Source: Marinomonas sp. UCMA 3892 (GTDB lineage Bacteria > Pseudomonadota > Gammaproteobacteria > Pseudomonadales > Marinomonadaceae). From it: DNA of 64,000 bases. Of this stretch, positions 1 through 9,290 are shown piece by piece. Location of the stretch: positions 124,001 to 188,000 of the forward strand of contig NZ_PTXN01000002.1 in assembly GCF_012726345.1 (NCBI RefSeq). The letters run 5' to 3'. A program made the position numbers and the translations under genes. How positions within the stretch are numbered: the first letter of the stretch is position 1; each line of letters opens with the position of its first letter. A model generated the notes under the pieces. The model saw only the letters and a program-made list of their open reading frames with translations. It did not search any database and had not been told where the DNA came from.

Positions 1-2017
1 ATATCCCTACAGACTTACGAGTCGCTAAACATTCACGATCCAATGCTTGCTGCATCGTCTCGTTGCCTTTAGGGTAATACCAAGCACGCTTCCATTGACC
101 CACATCTTCAAACTTCGCGCCGTGCTCAACATGCCAAGCATGCATTGCTGTATAACGCTCAGGATCAAACAAAGCACCACAGTCACGTCCAGCGATAGCA
201 CCAAACGTTACTGGCGTATAGTTAGGACGGAAAATAGTCGTACCTGTTTGCGGTATCGTTTGATTGAGCATTTTTGCCGCAATCGCCATACCGTTGATAT
301 TACCTAGTTTACCTTGATCCGTACCAAAGCCCATTGCCGTGTAGCGTTTAACGTGCTCGATAGACTCGAAGCCTTCACGACAAGCCAACTCAATGCCAGA
401 TGCGGTTACGTCGTTTTGATAATCAACGAACTGCTTAGGTGCTTTTGATGTTGGTTTTGTGTGTGGAATATGGAACAAAGCCATCGCTTTGCCCTCTTCA
501 ATTACTTCGGTTTCTGGCAATACCACATCTGACTTAGCGAGTCCCAACTGAGACAAAGCATCAGATGCAGCTTTTACACCTTCAGACAGAGCTTGTGCGG
601 TAGAAAACGCACCATTAATCGCACCTGCAGTTAATTGCTTCTGATAGGTAGCACCCGGAGTGAAACCTAGAATCTCTTCATTCCAAACAGGACGTGCTCC
701 AGTGTGACAAGACAAGTGAATAACCGGACTCCAGCCACCAGAAGTTGCAACTGTGTCAGCCGCCATCTTAATGATAGGACCCACAACCGCATCACCCGCG
801 TCGTTCAATGGTGCAATAGACACACCTGATACGCGCTTACTGCCATGTGCCTCAATGACACCAGAACCAACAATGATACTGATACCACGGTCACGCGCTG
901 CATCCACAAAGGTTCCGTGTGGATTTTTACGAGAATCGACAATCGCAACCACGTTGCGGCCTGCATCATGCCAATCTAGCGCAGTACGGTAAGCGTTGTC
1001 GTTAGACGTCATTAGTACTAAGTTTTTACCAGGAACAACACCGTAACGGTTGATGTAAGTCGATACAGCATTTGCCACCATGCAACCAGGCACATCGTTG
1101 TTACCATATACTAAAGGACGTTCATGGGCTCCCGTAGCCAAAACAACCCACTTAGCACGAACACGGTGGTAGCGCTGAGCCACTTGGCCATTAGGAGCAC
1201 GGTCTGCAAACTGGTCAGTACAATGCTGTTGAATGGTTAAGAAGTTATGATCGTGATAACCGTTCACCTGAGAATTCGGTAACATCAACACATCGTCGTA
1301 TGTAGACAATTCTTTGACAACGTCTGCAACCCACTCTGCAGCAGGCTTACCACCTAACAATTCTTTGCTACTTAGTAAGCTACCACCAAATTCATTTTGC
1401 TCATCCGCGATAATCACTCGAGCGCCCGCACGCGCAGCGGTTAACGCTGCAGCCAAACCAGCAGGGCCAGCACCGACAATGATGACATCACAGTGTTGAT
1501 TCATCTTGTCATAAATATCAGGATCATTTTCTTTTGGTGCGCGACCAAGGCCTGCAGCTTTACGAATATAAGACTCGTACGTTTCCCACATGGATTTTGG
1601 GTACATGAAAGTTTTGTAGTAGAAGCCCGGAGGCATCATTTTCCCACCAACTTTACCAACCAACCCCATCAGGTCATTATCCACACTCGGCCAACCATTA
1701 GTGGACCCTGCCACTAAACCGCTATAAAGCGATTGTTGAGTCGCGCGCACGTTAGGAATTTGCGTTGCCTCAGTCGATCCTATTTGCATGATCGCATTTG
1801 GCTCTTCCGCACCCGCAGCAACGATGCCGCGAGGACGGCTATATTTAAAGCTTCGGCCGATAATATCGACACCATTAGCTAACAAAGCAGACGCTAGGGT
1901 GTCACCCTCGAAGCCTGTGTATTTTTTACCATTGTAGGTAAAAGCCAGTACTTTGGAGCGATCGATACGGCCGCCATCTTGAAGACGATTCTTTTGAGTC
2001 ATACTCTTTTCAGTCAT
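1..2017 (-). CDS. soxA: Sarcosine oxidase alpha subunit (partial, 3' end outside window)
   Basis: This is the large subunit of heterotetrameric sarcosine oxidase, which oxidatively demethylates sarcosine to glycine and passes the one-carbon unit to tetrahydrofolate. About 672 codons are present out of the roughly 1,000 usual for the family, so the C-terminal folate-binding GcvT-like part lies beyond base 1. Seen: an N-terminal SoxA/ferredoxin-like segment rich in Gly and Arg, then a dinucleotide-binding loop GAGPAG at residues 182-187. The start is the ATG at 2017. Its ribosome site AAGGA overlaps the stop codon of the upstream soxD, so the two are translationally linked. The gene is third in soxB-soxD-soxA; soxG would be expected outside the window. 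Family assignment is secure. Confidence 0.95.
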   Translation of the reverse strand, partial: MTEKSMTQKNRLQDGGRIDRSKVLAFTYNGKKYTGFEGDTLASALLANGVDIIGRSFKYSRPRGIVAAGAEEPNAIMQIGSTEATQIPNVRATQQSLYSGLVAGSTNGWPSVDNDLMGLVGKVGGKMMPPGFYYKTFMYPKSMWETYESYIRKAAGLGRAPKENDPDIYDKMNQHCDVIIVGAGPAGLAAALTAARAGARVIIADEQNEFGGSLLSSKELLGGKPAAEWVADVVKELSTYDDVLMLPNSQVNGYHDHNFLTIQQHCTDQFADRAPNGQVAQRYHRVRAKWVVLATGAHERPLVYGNNDVPGCMVANAVSTYINRYGVVPGKNLVLMTSNDNAYRTALDWHDAGRNVVAIVDSRKNPHGTFVDAARDRGISIIVGSGVIEAHGSKRVSGVSIAPLNDAGDAVVGPIIKMAADTVATSGGWSPVIHLSCHTGARPVWNEEILGFTPGATYQKQLTAGAINGAFSTAQALSEGVKAASDALSQLGLAKSDVVLPETEVIEEGKAMALFHIPHTKPTSKAPKQFVDYQNDVTASGIELACREGFESIEHVKRYTAMGFGTDQGKLGNINGMAIAAKMLNQTIPQTGTTIFRPNYTPVTFGAIAGRDCGALFDPERYTAMHAWHVEHGAKFEDVGQWKRAWYYPKGNETMQQALDRECLATRKSVGI

Positions 2018-2028
2018 TATGGCGATCC

Positions 2029-2328
2029 TTACTTACTCTGAATTGCGTTAGCCACGACAGTTGGCTTCTCGCCAACCTTGTAGACTTCTTTTATTTCGTA
2101 AGTTTGAGTGTCACGAGTAATGTTGAAATACTTACGGCAACCTGCCGCATGTACCCAAAGCTCGTGATGTATGCCTCGTGGGTTAGCACGAAAATACATG
2201 AACTCACCCCATTCTTTATCCGTACAAGCATCAGGATCTAGTGGTCGTGCTATATGCGACTGTCCTGCCGCGTGAAATTCCTCTTCCTCACGGTATTCGC
2301 AACAATGCGGGCAATAAATATGAAACAT
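2029..2328 (-). CDS. soxD: Sarcosine oxidase delta subunit
   Basis: This is the small 99-residue zinc-binding subunit of heterotetrameric sarcosine oxidase. It starts MFHIYCPHCCEYRE, with a Cys-x-x-Cys pair at residues 6 and 9. Further His/Cys residues lie near 59-63 (VHAAGCRKYF), where the family holds its Zn ion with three Cys and one His. Length and order (between soxB and soxA) match the canonical soxBDAG operon. The stop codon forms part of the ribosome site of soxA. SoxD is needed for assembly of the complex and has no separate catalytic role known. Confidence 0.95.
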   Translation of the reverse strand: MFHIYCPHCCEYREEEEFHAAGQSHIARPLDPDACTDKEWGEFMYFRANPRGIHHELWVHAAGCRKYFNITRDTQTYEIKEVYKVGEKPTVVANAIQSK

Positions 2329-2360
2329 GGTAACTCTCTCCTTATTCGGTATTAGCCCGT

Positions 2361-3614
2361 TTAGTGTGCTACGCCAGCCGCGCCGTGTTCATCAACAAGC
2401 GCGCCGTTATGGAAACGGAACATAGAAAAAGGTTTCGCTAATGGATGCATTTCACCCTTCGCCAAAGACGCAGCAAAAACATGACCAGAACCAGGTGTTG
2501 CTTTAAAGCCACCCGTACCCCAACCACAGTTGAAATACAGATTCTTCACAGGTGTTTCACTGATAATCGGACAAGCATCTGGACACGTATCAACGATACC
2601 GCCCCATTGACGATTCATGCGAACACGACTAAACACTGGGAACATTTCAACAATTGCTTGAATAGTATGTTCGATAGTGGAATAAGAACCTCGCTGGCCA
2701 TAGCCATTGTAGCCATCAATACCAGCACCAATAACCAAATCCCCTTTGTCCGATTGCGACGCATAACCATGTACTTGGTTAGACATAACAACCGTATCTA
2801 GAATCGGTTTAATTGGTTCGGATACTAGAGCCTGTAAAGGGTGAGACTCTAATGGCAGCTCAAAGCCCCCCATCTTAGCCAATACACTGGAATTACCAGC
2901 AACAACACAGCCCACTTTATCAGCGCGAATTTCGCCGTAACGAGCAGTGCGTACACCGACAACAGTACCGTCTTCAATGATCAAATCTTCAACTTCAGTC
3001 TGTTGAATCAAATCCACACCATGAGCATCTGCACCACGGGCAAAGCCCCAAGCAACAGCATCATGACGAGCAACACCTGCACGTGGCTGCCAAGAAGCCC
3101 CCATCACTGGGTAACGCGCGCGGTCAGAACAATCCAACACTGGGACGATTTCTTGCACTTGCTTCGCGTCCAATACTTCGCCATCAATACCATTTAAACG
3201 GTTGGCATTCACACGACGTTCAATGTCGCGCATGTCTTGCAAAGTATGACCAAGGTTCAAACAGCCACGCTGGGAAAACATCACGTTGTAGTTCAAATCC
3301 TGTGACAGACCTTCCCACAATTTCATTGCATGTTCGTAAAGGTGAGCTGCTTCGTCCCACAGGTAATTGGAGCGTACGATTGTGGTGTTTCGAGCAGTAT
3401 TACCACCGCCCAAGAAACCTTTTTCAATCACAGCGACATTGGTAACACCAAACTCTTTCGCCAAGTAATACGCTGTTGCTAGACCATGACCGCCACCGCC
3501 GACAATGATCACATCGTATTTCTTTTTCGGGGTTGGATTACGCCACACCCGCTGCCAATTCTCGTGATGGCTAAAACTGTGCTTTAACAACCCAAAGCCT
3601 GAATAATGCTGCAT
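2361..3614 (-). CDS. soxB: Sarcosine oxidase beta subunit
   Basis: This 417-residue flavoprotein (DAO superfamily) is the subunit that oxidises sarcosine. The FAD-binding loop VGGGGHGLA lies at about residues 38-46, followed by the flavin-contacting [13 protein letters not shown] segment. His184, in ARHDAVAWG, lies where the covalent FMN histidine of characterised beta subunits sits; this correspondence is inferred by similarity. The ATG at 3614 has an AGGGAG ribosome site about 10 nt upstream. It is the first gene of the minus-strand soxBDA operon. The 350-bp upstream gap contains a TTGGTTGACCAA palindrome identical to the uronate-operon box at 32270-32281. Confidence 0.95.
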   Translation of the reverse strand: MQHYSGFGLLKHSFSHHENWQRVWRNPTPKKKYDVIIVGGGGHGLATAYYLAKEFGVTNVAVIEKGFLGGGNTARNTTIVRSNYLWDEAAHLYEHAMKLWEGLSQDLNYNVMFSQRGCLNLGHTLQDMRDIERRVNANRLNGIDGEVLDAKQVQEIVPVLDCSDRARYPVMGASWQPRAGVARHDAVAWGFARGADAHGVDLIQQTEVEDLIIEDGTVVGVRTARYGEIRADKVGCVVAGNSSVLAKMGGFELPLESHPLQALVSEPIKPILDTVVMSNQVHGYASQSDKGDLVIGAGIDGYNGYGQRGSYSTIEHTIQAIVEMFPVFSRVRMNRQWGGIVDTCPDACPIISETPVKNLYFNCGWGTGGFKATPGSGHVFAASLAKGEMHPLAKPFSMFRFHNGALVDEHGAAGVAH

Positions 3615-3964
3615 CAGATCAGCTCCCTTACATAAATAATCGACTAAACGATTCGTGACGTGGATAAAAAGGTTGCAGCGCTTTGGTCAACCAAGGCGCC
3701 ATATATTAAGCATTCACCGTGATAATAGAGATAAAGATTTCCAGCCTAATGCTTGGATGCGTCCAGCGAATGACAATTTACGACAGAGATGATGGCGACA
3801 TTGGATATGGCGCTATAAAGGAGAGAAAAAAAGCAAAAATTTTGCCCGTTTTAAAAACGATATATTGGCGTAAGCAGCTGAAAACTATAGAGAGAACGAT
3901 AAGGAGTTGCCTATATAAGGCACGCACACTGTGTGCCCACCTCACATAGGTTTTTATGAAGTAA
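3615..3964. promoter_or_regulatory. Intergenic region upstream of soxB, putative sox promoter
   Basis: This 350-bp gap holds no convincing gene; the open frame on the plus strand at 3719-3949 lacks family features and a ribosome site. A TAATAT -10-like element sits on the minus strand at 3708-3703, immediately upstream of the palindrome at 3683-3694. Alternatively the TTGACC inside that palindrome (3690-3685, minus strand) could act as the -35. The far part, 3720-3964, is the 3' flank of the convergently oriented tail of the glycosidase operon and contains no clear terminator. The promoter call is tentative. Confidence 0.4.
3683..3694. promoter_or_regulatory. UxuR/GntR-type operator box in front of soxB
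   Basis: TTGGTCAACCAA on the plus strand has 5-bp inverted arms (TTGGT/ACCAA) around a 2-bp centre. Read on the minus strand, in the direction of soxB, it is TTGGTTGACCAA. That is identical to the box at 32270-32281 upstream of dctP and matches the core of the E. coli UxuR/ExuR consensus (TTGGT-AT-ACCAA). It lies about 70 bp upstream of the soxB start. Binding by the UxuR-like protein of this window, or by another GntR-family protein, is inference. Confidence 0.5.
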
Positions 3965-6331
3965 TTAATGTCGTTTATAGTAAGAATGACAAATCATATT
4001 CCAGTATTGCGGCAACACTTTATTAGTTCCAATCACGTCTACTGTTTTTGTGAATAAGATATTGGTGGCAGATTTACCTATCATAATATCGAACTCACCT
4101 GATTCAACCATCCTTTGATGAGCTGAATTGGTAAAGTTCAGCATATCGACAGGTAGCTCAAATACGACAGTAGTGGAAGCGCCAGCAGGCAAATCAACCC
4201 GTTGAAAGCCTTTTAATTCACGAATCGGCCGAACCAAAGAACACAACTTATCTTTCACATAAAGTTGAACTACCTCACAGCCAGATCGATTGCCAATATT
4301 TTCAAGCTCAACTGTCACCCTGATCACGCCATTTTCAATCGATACTTGCTGGTTTTCAATCTGCATATTTTTATAGGCAAACTCCGTATATGTCAGGCCG
4401 TAGCCAAAGTTATATTTCGATCCAAAATGATAGGCGATGGGCGTTCCACCACTTTTAAGTTTATGGTTATAAAAATAAGGTACTGCGCCAGCATTTTTAG
4501 GAATCGATAATGTTAATCGTCCAGATGGCGACTGTTTACCGACAATAATATCCGCAATCGCCCTTGCACCCTCTTGTCCCGGTGCCCAACCGAATAACAC
4601 CGCAGCGGCCTTTTCTTCGGCACCATTTAAATTGTATGGCCTTCCACCAGTCACTAAAATAATCACTGGTTTACCTGTGGCAATTGCTTCGTCAATTAAC
4701 TGCTGTTGCACGCCTGGCAAATTTAAACTGTCGGTATCAGAGCCTTCGCCCACGGTTCCTGTCTGGAACAAACCAGCAAGATCCCCCACACAAACAATCG
4801 CCACATCCGCTTGCTCGACTGTTTCAATCGCTTGTTTAATTTGGCTGGTATCTTTAGACACGGGCGATGTCATGGTTTGATTCATCGCCAAATCGACATC
4901 ACCAGGAAACACCGGAGCGTTGCTATGGCGCTCGGTTAAAATATCGCAACCTTTGCTGTATAGAACTTGCGAAAATTCATTCTGCAGCGCTTCTAAAATA
5001 GTCGAGCACACCTTACTACTGTCATCTACGCTGCTCAAAATGAGATGCACCGGAAAACTATAGCCACCAAGCAAGGCTAATTGGTCATTCGCTGTTGGGC
5101 CGATGACGGCAATTTTTTGTTGACTATTTAAAGGTAAGCCAGCGTTGTTTTCTAACATCACGACCGATTGTAAAGCGACTTGATAGGCAAGCTCTGTGGC
5201 TTTTTCACTTTGCAGTTCAATGGGAGACTCATCGCAATATGGATGCTCAAACAAACCCATTTCAAATTTTACTTTCAAGATTCGAGCGACTATCTCATCG
5301 ATTTTCTGCTCATCAATCAGCCCTCTTTGCAGTGCTGAGGTTAACTGACTGGAACAAGCATCATCTGGCAATTCAATGTCTAATCCTGCATTGAACGCCA
5401 ATGCCGCCGCTTCCGCGTTATCCGCCGCAATGCCATGATGACTCGCCAATAACTCAACACCACCATAATCCGCCACAATCAAGCCATCAAAGCCCCATTG
5501 ATTACGCAGCACTTCGGTTAATAAATGGTATGAGGCATGGCAAGCCTCATTATCTATATCGTGATATGCCGGCATCAACGAACCTGCTTTGCCAAGTTTT
5601 ATCGCCATTTCAAAAGGCAGCAGAAAGGTGTCATTTAGTTCTTTAAAACCCAAATGTACAGGAGCATGGTTACGTGCGCCTTCGCTAAAAGAATGACCGA
5701 CATAATGTTTTAACGTAGCAAGAAGGTCGCGCTTTTCGCCTTGTAGACCTTTAACGTACTCTGTCGCTAACACACCAACATGATAAGGATCTTCACCAAG
5801 CGTTTCCTCTGTTCTGCCCCAGCGCACATCTCGAGATACATCGAGAACTGGCGCTAACCCGTGATGAGCTCCGACCAGACGAGTCTGCTCACCAATCACT
5901 TGCGCTACCTGATAAATAAGTTGTGGATTCCAAGTGTGGCCATAGTTAAGGGAGGAAGGAAACAGAGTCGAGCCTTTCGCCATCAGCCCCACTAAACACT
6001 CTTCGTGTGACATAGCGGGAATACCCAAGCGTGTTTCTTCGACGAGATACTTTTGCAATTGATTTAACGCTTTGACGCCATCATTGGGACTAATGACTTG
6101 TGTACCCAACGGACGAGTAATTTGGCCTAAACCATGTTTTAGACGATCTTGAATGGGTTTACGCTCCCCTTGAGCACCCATCTCAAAATCGCGGTCTTGA
6201 TGGTTTCCATCTGGCGCTAGGATCAACCATTGTGCGCCAAGCTGAGCAATTTTTTCTTCTAACGTCATGCGCGCTAGCAAATCATCCACTCGCTGCTGCA
6301 CGGTAAAACTTGAGTTTTTATAAACTTCCAT
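3965..6331 (-). CDS. Glycoside hydrolase family 3 beta-glycosidase (beta-glucosidase or beta-xylosidase type)
   Basis: This is a 788-residue GH3 exo-glycosidase. The N-terminal (beta/alpha)8 domain shows the family blocks GRTEETLGEDP (residues 172-182) and LKHYVGH (207-213). It also has VADYGG with Asp288 as the expected nucleophile; many GH3 enzymes have SDW here, so this is a variant. The second domain carries the VGEGSDTDSLNLPG block with Glu529 as the likely acid/base. A fibronectin-III-like C-terminal domain spans about 688-757. No signal peptide is visible, so it should act in the cytoplasm on imported oligosaccharides. It is divergent from the sugar ABC importer that starts at 6965, and the pair forms one utilisation locus. 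Substrate cannot be told from the sequence. Confidence 0.9.
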   Translation of the reverse strand: MEVYKNSSFTVQQRVDDLLARMTLEEKIAQLGAQWLILAPDGNHQDRDFEMGAQGERKPIQDRLKHGLGQITRPLGTQVISPNDGVKALNQLQKYLVEETRLGIPAMSHEECLVGLMAKGSTLFPSSLNYGHTWNPQLIYQVAQVIGEQTRLVGAHHGLAPVLDVSRDVRWGRTEETLGEDPYHVGVLATEYVKGLQGEKRDLLATLKHYVGHSFSEGARNHAPVHLGFKELNDTFLLPFEMAIKLGKAGSLMPAYHDIDNEACHASYHLLTEVLRNQWGFDGLIVADYGGVELLASHHGIAADNAEAAALAFNAGLDIELPDDACSSQLTSALQRGLIDEQKIDEIVARILKVKFEMGLFEHPYCDESPIELQSEKATELAYQVALQSVVMLENNAGLPLNSQQKIAVIGPTANDQLALLGGYSFPVHLILSSVDDSSKVCSTILEALQNEFSQVLYSKGCDILTERHSNAPVFPGDVDLAMNQTMTSPVSKDTSQIKQAIETVEQADVAIVCVGDLAGLFQTGTVGEGSDTDSLNLPGVQQQLIDEAIATGKPVIILVTGGRPYNLNGAEEKAAAVLFGWAPGQEGARAIADIIVGKQSPSGRLTLSIPKNAGAVPYFYNHKLKSGGTPIAYHFGSKYNFGYGLTYTEFAYKNMQIENQQVSIENGVIRVTVELENIGNRSGCEVVQLYVKDKLCSLVRPIRELKGFQRVDLPAGASTTVVFELPVDMLNFTNSAHQRMVESGEFDIMIGKSATNILFTKTVDVIGTNKVLPQYWNMICHSYYKRH

Positions 6332-6964
6332 ATAACGAATACCTTAATAAGCAAAACATGAAATCTATTTATATTTATAATCATAACGCTACTTTATAGA
6401 GCCAAGCGCTGCTCTTTCTCATTCTATAGATGGTACTCTATAGCTAGCAGTTAATTACTAGGTTAATTAGACTTTTTCCCACAAGACCATCAAAATTAAT
6501 ATTATGTAATATCTCAAATCCGCTACGATATTTCACATGAACACGTCAGGCTACGTCTTCAAACGTCATCGCTTTAAAACGATCCTCAAATCAAGCTTCT
6601 ACAGCAAGCCATCATCGTAACCCAGAAAAATAAAAACGATAAAAATCATAAACTTAAATAAAAATAGATCATTATCTAAAACGAGTTTTTATAAGATATA
6701 AAGCTCAACAAGCAAATAAATGAACTTGATTATCAAATTTCATAATTGAGCAAAGAAGGATATACAGCAATGATCAAGCCATTAAAATCTTGTGCGGAAT
6801 GAATGTCATGATCAAATCGTTTAAAAACGACTTAATAAACTGAATTTAAAAAGATTTTAAGATGAATATAAGATCATTGATTATTCAACCAAAACATTAC
6901 TAACAATTTGTTTTAAAATATAAGAAAAGCACGATCACATTTATAATAAAAAAGGACGTTCTTT
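6332..6964. promoter_or_regulatory. Divergent promoter region between GH3 gene and sugar ABC operon
   Basis: This is a 633-bp, very AT-rich gap with no plausible gene. The motif AAAACGA occurs four times on the plus strand: 6576-6582, 6633-6639, 6678-6684 and 6824-6830. Two copies lie in inverted repeats: AAAACGAGTTTT at 6678-6689, and TCGTTT-AA-AAACGA at 6817-6830. These look like operators for a LacI-, ROK- or GntR-type sugar regulator. No regulator gene lies beside the operon. An AAGGA ribosome site precedes the ATG at 6965. Confidence 0.5.
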
Positions 6965-8260
6965 ATGTGTTACCAAAATAACAACAAGACTCATGGTCTT
7001 AAAAGTAACTGGAAAAAAATCTTTTACCCAGTCGCCATCGCAGCATCTTTAACCTCTTCATTCTCTTGGGCTGACACCACGATCCGTATGCTTCACCTTG
7101 AAGCTGATCCGAAAGTCGTCGCCATTTGGCAGCAAGTGGCAAATGACTATGAAAAAGCCAATCCAGGTCAACATGTCAAATTGGAATATTTAGAAAACGA
7201 GGCCTTCAAACAGAAGCTGCCAACACTTCTTCAATCCGATCAGCGTCCTGACATTTTCTACAGTTGGGGTGGCGGAAACTTTCAAACTCGCGTTGATGCG
7301 GGATTATTGAAAGATGTCACCAAAGAAATGAAAGACATTAAACCTAGGTTCTCAGAAGCCAGCTTTAATGCGTTTAATTACAAAGGAAAACAGTACGGCC
7401 TTCCTTACATGGTTAGCCAAGTCGGCTTTTGGTACAACAAAAGCTTATTCCAAAAAGCAGGTGTCGATGCCGATAAAATCGTTACTTGGGATGACTTCCT
7501 AGGCGCAATCAAAAAATTCCAAGCGGCAGGCATTACACCGATCACAACAGCAGGTGGTGATAAATGGCCCGTGCAGTTTTATTGGGCACTGCTGACTATG
7601 CGCCAAGCTGGCCAACAAGGCATTCAAGATGCCATCGACAAAAAAGGCGATGGCTTTGCAGGCGAAGACTTCGTCAAAGCGGGGGAAGAGCTAAAACGTT
7701 TAGCCGATTTAAAACCTTTCCAACCAGGTTTTTTAGCCGCTTCTTTTGGTGATTCCTCTGGTAACTTTGGTGATGGCAAAGCCGCTATGCAGCTAATGGG
7801 AGATTGGAACTACTTATTCCAAGCTCAACAGTCTATTACAGGCAAAGGCGTGGGCGATAACAATTTAGGCTGGATGAACTTCCCCGCCTTAAAAAATGGT
7901 AAAGGCAAAGCAACCGACACGCTGGGAGGCATTGCTGGTTGGGTACTTACCTCTGAAGCAAGCCCTGAATCCGTTCAATGGTTAAAGTATTTTTCTAATA
8001 TCGACATGCAAAAGCACCTAGCCAAAATCAATATGATTATTCCCGTAGTGAAAGGTGCAGATGCTGCTATTGAAAACCCATTTAAAAAGCGTATTGCACA
8101 AAACATCGCCAACTCTACTTGGCATCAATTGTTTTATGATCAAGCATTTGGCGCAAACGTAGGTAGTGTCGTGAACGACATTTCCGTTGGTATTGTTGGT
8201 AACTCGCTCACTCCTGAAGAAGCCGCAGAGCAAGTACAAGAAGCGTGGGAGTTTGAATAA
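6965..8260 (+). CDS. Sugar ABC transporter, periplasmic solute-binding protein (family 1)
   Basis: This 431-residue extracellular solute-binding protein captures a sugar or oligosaccharide in the periplasm. The N-terminus is basic (residues 1-20), then a hydrophobic stretch ends SSFSWA, with predicted cleavage at about residue 36 before DTTIRM. The mature part shows the family 1 fold signature: LPTLLQSDQRPDIFYSWGGG, the VGFWYNKSLFQKAG hinge block, and AAMQLMGDW near residue 275. It is first in an operon with two permeases and an ATPase. Importers of this CUT1 type usually carry di- or oligosaccharides. The divergent cytoplasmic GH3 enzyme suggests a beta-linked gluco- or xylo-oligosaccharide. 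Confidence 0.93.
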   Translation: MCYQNNNKTHGLKSNWKKIFYPVAIAASLTSSFSWADTTIRMLHLEADPKVVAIWQQVANDYEKANPGQHVKLEYLENEAFKQKLPTLLQSDQRPDIFYSWGGGNFQTRVDAGLLKDVTKEMKDIKPRFSEASFNAFNYKGKQYGLPYMVSQVGFWYNKSLFQKAGVDADKIVTWDDFLGAIKKFQAAGITPITTAGGDKWPVQFYWALLTMRQAGQQGIQDAIDKKGDGFAGEDFVKAGEELKRLADLKPFQPGFLAASFGDSSGNFGDGKAAMQLMGDWNYLFQAQQSITGKGVGDNNLGWMNFPALKNGKGKATDTLGGIAGWVLTSEASPESVQWLKYFSNIDMQKHLAKINMIIPVVKGADAAIENPFKKRIAQNIANSTWHQLFYDQAFGANVGSVVNDISVGIVGNSLTPEEAAEQVQEAWEFE

Positions 8261-8286
8261 CGCTGAATAAGCATTAATCGATCCAT

Positions 8287-8308
8287 ACAGCCAACTTAGG
8301 TTGGCTGT
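8287..8308 (+). other. Intercistronic hairpin after solute-binding protein gene
   Basis: ACAGCCAAC and GTTGGCTGT form a perfect 9-bp stem with a 4-nt loop (TTAG), lying between the solute-binding protein gene and the first permease gene. Only a weak T-rich stretch follows. Such hairpins in ABC operons protect the upstream message and partly terminate transcription, giving more binding protein than permease; that role is inferred here. Confidence 0.6.
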
Positions 8309-8330
8309 TCTCACTTTCACGAGGCTTGCT

Positions 8331-9278
8331 ATGAGTAATGATGTAACCACTATTGGAAAGCGCTCCAGTACTTCTTCAAACCAAAATGTCTCACGTTGGT
8401 TTAAAAAAAATAATCACGGTAACCGCTTACTGACATTGGTATTGTTTTTACCACCAGCTTTATTGCTGTTTACTATTTTTGTTATTTTGCCCATTGGTGA
8501 AGCGGGTTATTACAGCCTATTCCGCTGGAATGGCTATGGTGAACCAAGTCAGTGGGTAGAATTCAGCAATTATGTTCGTCTGTTTAAGCACGGTGCTTTT
8601 GACACTGCCGTATGGAATACCTTTAAGATCATTCTTATTTCTTTGGTTATTCAGTTACCTTTGGCACTGATTATTGCTTTGTCTATTTATAAAAAAAGCT
8701 GGGCCAATAGCCTATTCCGCCTGATTTTCTTTTTGCCCTATATTTTAGCAGAAGTGGCTGCGGGTCTTATTTGGCGTTTTGTTTTTGATGGCGATTACGG
8801 CGTGATGGCGAAATTTACCGAGGCGCTTAATACCGATACTTGGTACATATTGGCGGATAAAAACTGGGCGTTTGTGGCTATTCTTGTGGTGCTTGTTTGG
8901 AAATATTTTGGCTTCCATATGATGATTTACATCGCGGCTTTGCAAGGCGTTCCTAAAGACCTTATCGAAGCGAGCAAGTTAGATGGCGCAAGCCGTTTTC
9001 AGGCGATTTGGTATGTGAAAATCCCGCTCATTATGTCGGGCATCACGATATCCATCTTTTTCAGTATTCTAGGGGCACTACAAACCTTCGATCTCATTAT
9101 GCCTCTCACCGGTGGTGGACCATCTAATAGCACTCATACCTTGGTTTCTTATCTATATACATTTGGTATTACCAGAATGAATGTTGGCTTTGGTAGTGCG
9201 GTGGGTGTGGTGTTGTTTATTTGCTGTGTGATTTTTGCCTTCACCTATCAAAGCACCATTATGAAAGACAAAAAATAA
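8331..9278 (+). CDS. Sugar ABC transporter permease 1 (MalF/UgpA type)
   Basis: This is an inner-membrane permease of 315 residues. I chose the ATG at 8331, which has a GAGG ribosome site 8-10 nt upstream. An in-frame TTG at 8301 falls inside the preceding hairpin and is unlikely to be used. About six membrane helices are visible, beginning with LLTLVLFLPPALLLFTIFVILP. The cytoplasmic EAA loop reads PKDLIEASKLDGASRFQAIW, which docks the ATPase. It pairs with the second permease, 12 bp downstream. Confidence 0.93.
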   Translation: MSNDVTTIGKRSSTSSNQNVSRWFKKNNHGNRLLTLVLFLPPALLLFTIFVILPIGEAGYYSLFRWNGYGEPSQWVEFSNYVRLFKHGAFDTAVWNTFKIILISLVIQLPLALIIALSIYKKSWANSLFRLIFFLPYILAEVAAGLIWRFVFDGDYGVMAKFTEALNTDTWYILADKNWAFVAILVVLVWKYFGFHMMIYIAALQGVPKDLIEASKLDGASRFQAIWYVKIPLIMSGITISIFFSILGALQTFDLIMPLTGGGPSNSTHTLVSYLYTFGITRMNVGFGSAVGVVLFICCVIFAFTYQSTIMKDKK

Positions 9279-9290
9279 AAGGAACGCCCT

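Noticed and set aside
3719..3949. 76-codon open frame on the plus strand upstream of soxB
   Set aside because: It lacks a ribosome site and any family pattern, and covers the region where the sox promoter should be.
8018..8350. Minus-strand open frame over the end of the solute-binding protein gene
   Set aside because: It is antisense to a well-conserved coding region and spans the intercistronic hairpin; no ribosome site.
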